A stretch of 64,000 nucleotides of DNA from positions 62,001-126,000 of the forward strand of contig DAITAA010000004.1 in the NCBI GenBank assembly GCA_036824505.1, read 5' to 3'. The notes beneath the pieces are model-generated. The model was given only the letters and a program-made list of their open reading frames with translations, searched no databases and was not told the origin of the DNA. The DNA is from SCUD01 sp036824505. Lineage in GTDB: Bacteria > Pseudomonadota > Gammaproteobacteria > Steroidobacterales > Steroidobacteraceae. Below, one piece after another: positions 58,401-64,000 of the stretch. The translations under genes were made by a program, and so were the position numbers. Position 1 is the stretch's first letter; each line of letters opens with the position of its first letter.

Positions 58401-58895
58401 GAGTTCTGCAACTGTGCGTCGGGCCGCCTCGGCGCACAACGGCCGGGCGTCGTCGACCAGGGCCGCGGACGTGCCGATGCGCGCCGCCAGCGGCAGGCGG
58501 CGCGCCAGCCAGTGATTGAGGCCGTCGATGGTCTGCACGTGCAGGCGCGCGGGATTGTGTTCGAGGCCCCAGCCGCGTTCGCGGCTGCGGGCCAGCGCCG
58601 CGCTTGCCTGCCAGTGAATCTCCAGTTCATGCGGTTTCGCCTCCACCTGCGGCGGATTCGCGGCCGCCGACAACGACTGCAGGATGCGGTGCCGCATCTC
58701 CGTGGCCGCCTTGCGCGTGAATGTGATGGCAACGATCTGCTCCGGGCATTGCACGGTCGCGAGCAGCCGCAGGTAACGCAGCGTCAGCAGCGAGGTCTTG
58801 CCGGACCCGGCCGGCGCCTGGACGATGAAGGAGCGCTCCGGGTCGACAGCGCGCCGGCGCAATTCCAGACTCATGCGCTCTGCATCAGTCGTCAT
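55473..58895 (-). CDS. AddA-like UvrD-type helicase/exonuclease
   Basis: A 1140-residue DNA repair helicase-nuclease that processes double-strand breaks together with the upstream partner. SF1 motifs can be followed: I APAGSGKTSLL (residues 27-37), Ia ITFTRKAATEMRHRI, II LLVDEYQDTSPSQ, III LFCVGDPMQSIYAFREA, V/VI TIHRAKGLEFDVVIVPDL and YVAATRAKRQLHLLG. The C-terminus has a RecB-type nuclease motif around RWIVDWKTSSHEGG. Start ATG 58895 overlaps the partner gene by 11 bases; the open frame extends upstream to 59027 but inside that gene. Architecture matches AddA; orthology to RecB is less likely. Confidence 0.9.
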   Translation of the reverse strand: MTTDAERMSLELRRRAVDPERSFIVQAPAGSGKTSLLTLRYLRLLATVQCPEQIVAITFTRKAATEMRHRILQSLSAAANPPQVEAKPHELEIHWQASAALARSRERGWGLEHNPARLHVQTIDGLNHWLARRLPLAARIGTSAALVDDARPLCAEAARRTVAELDSDGPVAPHLERLARALNHEPRVLARLIEQMLGARELWLPKLLASGTGLALRASIDQLLESAIEAELSRIHGIVSVADMQPLFGLIREVAAAGPGNGPLALLAGINALPPPAVAAVPQWRALAELLLTADKRGAMRKTVDYKQGFLAASEGPAWAARKKRMKELLAALSADVGLAAALVQVRRLPPPALTERQWERIDALSAVLPYSVAELLALFSERDCLDHPAVAAAARDALGDESSPTELALALDYRIRHLLVDEYQDTSPSQERLLELLVAGWQPGDGRSLFCVGDPMQSIYAFREADVTLFLQAQRQGIGGVQLASERLGQNFRSCASIVRWVNDTFAALLPALDDFERGAVRYSPATAVKADAATDGVIVHPLLDADEHAMAAEVTAIVTAALRTGPGAARPTIAVLVRGRASLPPLLAALREARIEYRGVELESLPDRPAIRDLVALAKALLHPGDRTSWLAVLRAPWCGLALADLLALVGDDHCALVSLRMADPAVLARLSRDGSARLARLRERVDDALAGRGQRTLGCWVKSAWLGLAGPATVDDPSDLSNAELLFAALDRLELEAGVSPEASAIDAAVEGVMASPVGSDTAQLQVMTIHRAKGLEFDVVIVPDLQRGVRVRERPLLYWTQVATDPGHRGIVLASRAESGESDGPADPLEHWMRQLDGEREAFELGRVAYVAATRAKRQLHLLGSTKIKWKDGEAQLGRPAAGSLLAFFWPVLREDFERALAARAPMREEASRIAGGRPRLTAPRLLRLPADFVAPVPTAPSRAAGPAIAGEPEGSIRPEFDWAGVIAQAVGQVVHFELHRLVQAGRAPGTLEPQLAAWRRLLREFGIDDAHLPEALARVERAIAAVSRSTFAARLLDPAAAEGTSELALTAVIDGVVHGLRIDRSFVDAAGQRWIVDWKTSSHEGGNLEAFLDNELARYADQLRRYALVMKRYDGRPQKIGLYFPLHDAWRELKN

Positions 58896-61545
58896 CGGCA
58901 CCCTCCTCCGCGCGCGCCTCATCCGGCACGGCCGACGCAACGCGGCACAGCGAGGCCAGGTGGCAGAAGCGGCAAGTATCGGACCCGAGCTTTGGATCCA
59001 CGACGGCATGTCCCGCGGCGTGATCACCAGCCAGGCGCTCGAGCCACGCGTACCAGTGCTCCCTGATCACTGGCCAGGAGAATCCGCGTTCACGATGCTC
59101 CGTCAACTCGAAATCAGGGGCCGGCTGCAGCCCGGCGATGAGGCCGGGGATTTCGGACACACCGACGTAGCTCGCGCGGCCGGAGTCCAGTTCTGCGATC
59201 GCAATGCCCGCCGGCCGTTCCGGATGCAGCACTGCGTACAGCGGTAACTGGGGCGCCTCCATCCGCGCGCCACGCCATTGAGTCTTGCTGACCGCGCCAC
59301 TCTTGTAATCGATGACGACCCGTTCCTCGCCGATGCGATCCACGCGATCCACCCGCAGGCGCAGGTCGAGACCACCGATGCGGCCGTGCATTGCACGTTC
59401 CGTCGCGAGCACCGTGAAGGCCGGTCGCGCGCGTTCCAGTGCCAACAGCTGGCCGATGGCCCGGCGCTGCCAATCGCGTTCGAGTGCGATCGACCGCTGG
59501 CCACTCATCGCCGGCAGCAATTCCGACATCGACTGATCGATGGCGGTCATGACCTTACGTTCGCATTCCGCGGCATCGAGCCGCAGCAGTGCCTGTTGCG
59601 ACTCGAGCTGTGCCCAGAACCGCTGCAATGCTCGATGCAGGACGACGCCGCGCAGGCGCCGGTCGATTCCGGTCTGCAGCTCCTCGAGCGGATCGGCGCG
59701 CAGCCGCAGTTCCGCAAATGCGCGGAACGGACAATGCGACTGCAATTCCAGCACCCGCGCACCGCCATACGCCACGCCTGCCGGATGCGGCGGCACAGCG
59801 TCGTCCAGCAAAGGCTCCAGTGTCGCGGCGGCGAACATCAACTGCTCGCGCGTGGCCCGTGTTGGCGGCTGCTGCAACGGCCCTGCCTCTGCTGGCACGA
59901 GGGGCGTGCCGTCAACCTCGGTGTCGTTCTCGCTGCGAGGCCAGGACAGCACCAGTTGGCTGGCGCGCGCATGCCAGCGTCCGATGATCGCGCGCCCTTC
60001 TGCCACGCAGTCTTCCGCGCTCGCGCAGGGCATGCCAAGGCGGCGCTGGATCTCGATAGGCAGCAGGGCATCTAGTGTGACAGGCCGCGGCCAGGCAGCC
60101 GCCGTAAGCCCTGCGACCCACAGGCTGTCGAAGTGCACGCCGGGATCTTCATAAGCATCGAGTACGAATACCGACGGTTCGCCGCTCTCCGGCTGGAATG
60201 GCGCTGCCGCGAGGCGGCGCAGTTCATCAAGGGCGTCAGCTCCGCGTAACTGTGGTGCGACGGCGGCCAGCGCCGCGAGGTCACGTAGCAATTCACGCAA
60301 GTGTTTCGCCGCCTGGTACTGGTCGCTGTCCAGCGCGATGTCACCCGGCCATCCCCAGGCCGCCAGACAGGCGCCGAAACACTCGGCCCAGGCATCGGCA
60401 CCACGGCGCTCGGGACCGCTGAGACGACCAGCAGCCGCCGCCAGCGCTGCGGCGAACTGACCGGCTTCGGCAGCCGCAGCGCGGGTACCAAGGGCGTGCA
60501 CGGATGGGTGCGGCAAGCCCTGCGTAGCGCGCAATCCGACGTCGAGCCGGATCCGAGCCTGGTGCTCCGGCCGGGAGGCGGCCAGGTGGGAGCTTCTGAG
60601 CAAGCGGCTTGCAAGAGCCCAGTCGAATTGTCCGAACGCGCAGGCAAGCGCCGCAAGAGCGGTCTCCACGACCGGCTGCGCCGACAGCGGATGTCCGCCG
60701 GCGAGATCAAACAAACGCTCGCGTCGAATCACGCCTGGCAACTCCAGTTCCGGTTGCAGCGTGGCTTCGAGCGCGCGCTGCAGCACGCCGCGATTCGCCG
60801 CGAGGTCAGGGACGATCAGCGCATGGAGGCCGTCCGGTTGTTGCTCGAGCCGCAGGCGCGCCCAGTCGAGCATCGCAGCGCGTTCGTTTCCCGGATCCGC
60901 AGCGACATGGCGCCAGATGCCATGGCCGTCGATCGCAGGCTCGCACCGGGTACTCGTCCAGCCTCGCGCCGTCAGCCCCGCCAGCAGCGTCGATTGCGAC
61001 GGCGTGAGGCGGCGAAATCCGGCCAACATCAAAGGCGGCCCGGGAGCCGGGACAGCATCGGCCTCAATCAGGAGCCGAGCCAGGTCCGAGGGATCGCAGG
61101 CACGGCGTTCGTGCAATTCCCGTGCCGCACCGCGTGCCCAAGCGACGAACGCCTGCTGATCGCGGGTCAGCGGGAAATGCGTGATGTCTTCGAGCGCGCC
61201 GCCATATGCGCGCAGGCGCAACCAGCTCGCCCGCGCCCGGGCGCCCAGTTCCGCCGGATCCAGCAGGCCAGGCGCGTCAGCGGCCGTCTGGCGCCGCCAC
61301 AGCCACTGTGCGGCGACCACCGGCAAAGGTTGGGACAGGCCCCGATCGGCGGCTCCTGCGTCGCGCCATAGCAGCTCAAGCCAGGCGTCGAGCGGCAACA
61401 CCTGCGCCGACTTCCAGACCGACCGGCCTGCCGCGATTTGTGCGCGATCGTGTAAGCGCCGCAGGATTCGCGACTGCCGCCGGTCCGGCGTCAGGAGCCA
61501 GCCGCCGGACTCCAGATGGGCGATGCATCGGGCATTTGAATTCAA
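58885..61545 (-). CDS. AddB-like PD-(D/E)XK nuclease, helicase-fold remnant
   Basis: An 886-residue partner of the AddA-like protein. The N-terminal two thirds have a degenerate helicase-like fold with no Walker A. The C-terminus carries the PD-(D/E)XK nuclease core RVVIDYKSGAVSKTQW (near 715-735) and, beyond it, cysteines CRFCHLASLCRV that, with an upstream Cys in SHCPFRAFAELRL, form the iron-sulfur staple known from AddB. It resembles the gammaproteobacterial double-strand-break repair proteins found next to such helicases. It is the first gene of the pair. Confidence 0.85.
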   Translation of the reverse strand: MNSNARCIAHLESGGWLLTPDRRQSRILRRLHDRAQIAAGRSVWKSAQVLPLDAWLELLWRDAGAADRGLSQPLPVVAAQWLWRRQTAADAPGLLDPAELGARARASWLRLRAYGGALEDITHFPLTRDQQAFVAWARGAARELHERRACDPSDLARLLIEADAVPAPGPPLMLAGFRRLTPSQSTLLAGLTARGWTSTRCEPAIDGHGIWRHVAADPGNERAAMLDWARLRLEQQPDGLHALIVPDLAANRGVLQRALEATLQPELELPGVIRRERLFDLAGGHPLSAQPVVETALAALACAFGQFDWALASRLLRSSHLAASRPEHQARIRLDVGLRATQGLPHPSVHALGTRAAAAEAGQFAAALAAAAGRLSGPERRGADAWAECFGACLAAWGWPGDIALDSDQYQAAKHLRELLRDLAALAAVAPQLRGADALDELRRLAAAPFQPESGEPSVFVLDAYEDPGVHFDSLWVAGLTAAAWPRPVTLDALLPIEIQRRLGMPCASAEDCVAEGRAIIGRWHARASQLVLSWPRSENDTEVDGTPLVPAEAGPLQQPPTRATREQLMFAAATLEPLLDDAVPPHPAGVAYGGARVLELQSHCPFRAFAELRLRADPLEELQTGIDRRLRGVVLHRALQRFWAQLESQQALLRLDAAECERKVMTAIDQSMSELLPAMSGQRSIALERDWQRRAIGQLLALERARPAFTVLATERAMHGRIGGLDLRLRVDRVDRIGEERVVIDYKSGAVSKTQWRGARMEAPQLPLYAVLHPERPAGIAIAELDSGRASYVGVSEIPGLIAGLQPAPDFELTEHRERGFSWPVIREHWYAWLERLAGDHAAGHAVVDPKLGSDTCRFCHLASLCRVASAVPDEARAEEGADDD

Positions 61546-61616
61546 GTGCCGGCGTCCTCACGGGATCTGCCGGCAGCATAGCGGGCCATCTGGCTCAGCG
61601 GATGACCCAGCGGGAC

Positions 61617-62624
61617 TCAGCCGGCGACCGTGGGCGGCAGGCCCCCGGGCCACTCACTCGCACGGTGACAGGCAACAAGACGCCCTGCTCCGCCTGACGC
61701 CCGCAGCGGCGGCCGGTCGGCACGGCAGACCGGAACGACGTGGGGGCAGCGCGCCGCGAACGCGCAGCCAACGGCGGGCACGGTTCGTTCGTTGTCCTTT
61801 GGCTCGGCTTGCGCGGCGGCCGCCGACCGCCGGCGCGTGGCCGGCGCCACATGCGGCACGGAATCCAGCAACATCCGGGTGTACGGGTGCAGCGGCGCTG
61901 GAACGAGTACTGCGCGCGGTGCAATTTCGACAATGCGCCCGAGGTACATGACCATGACGCGCTCGCAAAGACCCGCGACCACGGCCAGGTTGTGACTGAT
62001 AAACAGGCTCGCGAGCCCGTGCTCACGCTGAATGCGCGCCAGCAGGTTAACGATCTGGCCCTGCACGGATACGTCGAGCGCGCTGACCGGCTCATCGCAC
62101 ACGACCAGGCGCGGATCGACGATCAGCGCGCGCGCGATGACCGCACGCTGCAACTGGCCACCGCTCGCCTGGTGCGGATAACGGTCCCAAAGTTCGGAGG
62201 CAAGCCCGACTTCATCGAGCAACGCCGCGGCGCGCGCTGCCCGTTGCAAGCCGGACATCCCTGGCTCGAAAGAGCGCAGCGGCTCCGCGACGCTCTCGAC
62301 GATCGTCATGCGCGGATCGAGGCAGGCGTGCGGATCCTGGAATACGAGCTGCAGGCCGCGCCGCAGACCACGGAATTCCCGTGAGCTGAGCCGGTCGATG
62401 CGGCGGCCCTGCCAATGTACCTCACCCGCTGCCAGCGGCACGAGCTGGAGAATGGCGCGCCCCAGAGTGGACTTCCCGCAGCCCGACTCGCCCACGAGTC
62501 CCAGCATTTCCCCGGATTCGAGCGTGAAACTGACGTCATCAACGGCAGCCAGCTCGGGTCGCCGCGCTCCGCGCCGCAACGCGTACTTCACGGTCACGCT
62601 GCGTAACTCGAGCAGTGCGCTCAT
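61617..62624 (-). CDS. oligopeptide/dipeptide ABC transporter ATPase (OppF/DppF type)
   Basis: Energises peptide import. The 335-residue protein has Walker A GLVGESGCGKSTLG (residues 38-51), signature ASGGQLQRAVIARAL (about 153-167), and Walker B PRLVVCDEPVSALD (172-185). The C-terminal oligopeptide/dipeptide region has HPYTRMLLDSVP and three clustered cysteines (near residues 288-305). A position 4 bases into the upstream dppD-like gene shows coupling. Confidence 0.92.
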   Translation of the reverse strand: MSALLELRSVTVKYALRRGARRPELAAVDDVSFTLESGEMLGLVGESGCGKSTLGRAILQLVPLAAGEVHWQGRRIDRLSSREFRGLRRGLQLVFQDPHACLDPRMTIVESVAEPLRSFEPGMSGLQRAARAAALLDEVGLASELWDRYPHQASGGQLQRAVIARALIVDPRLVVCDEPVSALDVSVQGQIVNLLARIQREHGLASLFISHNLAVVAGLCERVMVMYLGRIVEIAPRAVLVPAPLHPYTRMLLDSVPHVAPATRRRSAAAAQAEPKDNERTVPAVGCAFAARCPHVVPVCRADRPPLRASGGAGRLVACHRASEWPGGLPPTVAG

Positions 62625-63586
62625 CGGTCATCCTGATACAGCGGGAAGTGGCAGGCGATTCCCGCGCTGCCCCGGGAGACAAATGGGGGATCCTCGCCAC
62701 GGCAGCGCGGCTGTGCGCGCTCGCAGCGCGGCTCGAAGCGGCAACCCGGCAGGGTCGTGCCGGAGCGGGGCGGCGTGCCAGCGATGCAGCGCAATTCCGT
62801 TCCCGGGGGATCATCAAGACTCGGCACGGCGGCCAGCAGACCGGCGCTGTATGGATGGCGTGGCCCCGCGAAGAAACGCGATGCCTCGGCAGATTCCAGG
62901 ATGCGCCCCGCATACATGACCGCGATGTGGTCCGCGAGCCCCGAGACCACGCCGAGGTCGTGCGTCACGAGCAGCATGGCCATTCCCAATTCGTCACTGA
63001 GATCGCCGAGCAAGGCGATGATCTCGGCCTGAACGGTCATATCGAGCGCGGTGGTCGGCTCGTCGGCGAACAGGATTTGAGGCCGCGGCATCAGCGCCGC
63101 GGCAATCGCAACGCGCTGGCGCATGCCGCCTGACAGCTCATGGGGGTAATCGGCAAGATGACGACGTGCCTGTGGCAGGCGCACGCGCGTGAGCATTCGC
63201 TCGGCCTCGGCGATTGCCGCATGGCGCGTGATGCCACCTGCTGCGATACCCGCTTCGGCAAGCTGTTCACCAATGCGCCGATGGGGTGTCAGGCTGCCCG
63301 AGGCATCCTGGAATACGAATCCGATTCCACGGCCGCGGATCCGTGCCGCCGGATCGCCAGCTCCAAGCAGCTCGACCCCGTCAAATCGCACTGAACCCCT
63401 CGCATGGCCATTGGCCGCGAGCAGTCCGACACAGGACAGCAGCAACTGGCTCTTGCCCGACCCCGATTCGCCGACGATCGCGAGACAGCTCTCGCGTTCG
63501 ACCGACAGGTCCACATGATCGACCGCGCAAACCCGCCGCGGTCCGTCAAAATCAACGGTCAGTCCCCTGATTTCGAGCAGTGCCAT
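62621..63586 (-). CDS. oligopeptide/dipeptide ABC transporter ATPase (OppD/DppD type)
   Basis: Second ATPase of the same importer. The 321-residue protein has Walker A IVGESGSGKSQLLLS (residues 37-51; Gln replaces the usual Thr after Ser), signature LSGGMRQRVAIAAAL, and Walker B PQILFADEPTTALD. The C-terminal HPYSAGLLAAVP and Cys cluster (CRFEPRCERAQPRCR) mark the peptide-transporter subfamily and may hold an Fe-S cluster. The start is at the last base of the permease gene. Confidence 0.93.
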   Translation of the reverse strand: MALLEIRGLTVDFDGPRRVCAVDHVDLSVERESCLAIVGESGSGKSQLLLSCVGLLAANGHARGSVRFDGVELLGAGDPAARIRGRGIGFVFQDASGSLTPHRRIGEQLAEAGIAAGGITRHAAIAEAERMLTRVRLPQARRHLADYPHELSGGMRQRVAIAAALMPRPQILFADEPTTALDMTVQAEIIALLGDLSDELGMAMLLVTHDLGVVSGLADHIAVMYAGRILESAEASRFFAGPRHPYSAGLLAAVPSLDDPPGTELRCIAGTPPRSGTTLPGCRFEPRCERAQPRCRGEDPPFVSRGSAGIACHFPLYQDDR

Positions 63587-64000
63587 CAGTGATCCCGTGG
63601 ATCGAGGGCATCGCGTAATCCGTCGCCCAGGAAGTTGAAGCAGAACACCAGCAGCACCAGGCAGCCGGCCGGCACAACCAGCATCCAGGTGGCCGTCTCC
63701 ATTTCCGTTGCGCCGTCGGCAATCAAATTGCCAAGGCTTGCGAGCGGCTCCTGGATGCCGATGCCGAGAAAGCTCAGGAAGCTCTCGACCAGGATCACCT
63801 GTGGCACGGTCAGGGTCGCGTAGACAATCACCGGTCCCAGCAGATTCGGAATAATGTGGCGCGCGACAATTCGCGCGGTGCCCGCGCCGCCGACAATCGC
63901 CGCGTCCACGAACTCGCGCTCGCGCAGCGCCAGCGCCTGACCGCGCACAATGCGCGCCATTGTCAGCCAGCCAAATGCGCCTATTGCGACCAGCAGTGTC
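63586..64000 (-). CDS. oligopeptide/dipeptide ABC transporter permease (OppC/DppC type), partial
   Basis: C-terminal part of an inner-membrane permease; the 5' end lies beyond the right edge. 137 residues are visible, reading in from base 64000 through IGAFGWL to MARIVRGQALALREREFVDAA, the conserved EAA loop that docks on the ATPases. Two further spans and the ending LGDGLRDALDPRD are typical of DppC/OppC. Confidence 0.93.
   Translation of the reverse strand, partial: TLLVAIGAFGWLTMARIVRGQALALREREFVDAAIVGGAGTARIVARHIIPNLLGPVIVYATLTVPQVILVESFLSFLGIGIQEPLASLGNLIADGATEMETATWMLVVPAGCLVLLVFCFNFLGDGLRDALDPRDH

Noticed and set aside
57642..59066. 474-codon plus-strand open frame opposite the AddA-like gene
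   Set aside because: Shadow frame of a well-supported helicase gene with all SF1 motifs.
1..64000. CRISPR arrays, transposases, prophage genes or rRNA
   Set aside because: None was seen in either strand on reading through the window.

Overview
This is a gene-dense, GC-rich chromosomal segment with one or two bases of overlap between many neighbouring genes, no insertion sequences, no phage genes and no CRISPR array. Two blocks of conserved gene order point to a gammaproteobacterium: uvrC-pgsA followed by tRNA-Gly(GCC), tRNA-Cys(GCA) and, further on, tRNA-Leu(UAA); and fabD-fabG-acpP-fabF-(pabB)-pabC-mltG-tmk-holB-pilZ. The order or family cannot be fixed from this window. The gene content suggests a free-living heterotroph. 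It has the glyoxylate shunt (isocitrate lyase), the methylcitrate cycle, fatty-acid oxidation, a phasin that implies polyhydroxyalkanoate granules, type II secretion, type IV pilus control (PilZ), System I cytochrome c maturation and a probable rhodoquinone biosynthesis gene. The last suggests some anaerobic or microaerobic respiration.

Layout, left half. 0-8 kb: the end of aceA, a family 5 uracil-DNA glycosylase, uvrC, pgsA, tRNA-Gly and tRNA-Cys behind a near-consensus promoter, then a glycosyltransferase and two FAD oxidoreductases, then tRNA-Leu. 8.1-16 kb: uspA-rquA, then the complete ccmABCDEFGHI operon. 16-19.7 kb: a MaoC-like protein, an ADP/ATP-translocase-like carrier, a Tat-exported aldo/keto reductase and a phasin. 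19.7-23.5 kb: a TetR regulator, a fused isoaspartyl methyltransferase/erythromycin-esterase-like protein, and an uncharacterised probably all-helical protein, in one tight operon. 23.5-26.6 kb (minus strand): a MgtC/DUF4010 membrane protein, a Cys/Met-metabolism PLP enzyme and hemG. 26.6-32 kb: a rhombosortase, a DUF1330 protein, deoD, a 36-residue basic protein, and a metallo-beta-lactamase-fold hydrolase behind a TonB-dependent receptor. 32.2-35.7 kb: prpBCD.

Layout, right half. 35.7-38 kb is a small regulatory and accessory patch: an ArsR-type repressor, an unknown 140-residue protein, a TIR-like (DUF1863) protein, and an endonuclease/exonuclease/phosphatase-fold protein. It also holds a clear inverted repeat that could be an operator. 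38-41.2 kb: a FadJ-like multifunctional beta-oxidation protein and a double cyclic-nucleotide-binding/rhodanese fusion. 41.2-49.9 kb (minus): the fatty-acid synthesis/folate/cell-wall/replication operon ending in pilZ. 50.0-55.5 kb: gspGHIJKLMN, without gspC, D, E or F. 55.5-61.5 kb (minus): an AddA/AddB-like helicase-nuclease pair. 61.6-64 kb (minus): oligopeptide/dipeptide ABC transporter genes (ATPases F and D, start of permease C) running off the right edge.

The parts most worth a second look are the split tRNA operon, the methyltransferase-esterase fusion operon, the TIR-like/EEP patch, and the uspA-rquA-ccm neighbourhood. All assignments come from reading motifs and gene order by eye; no database search was run.
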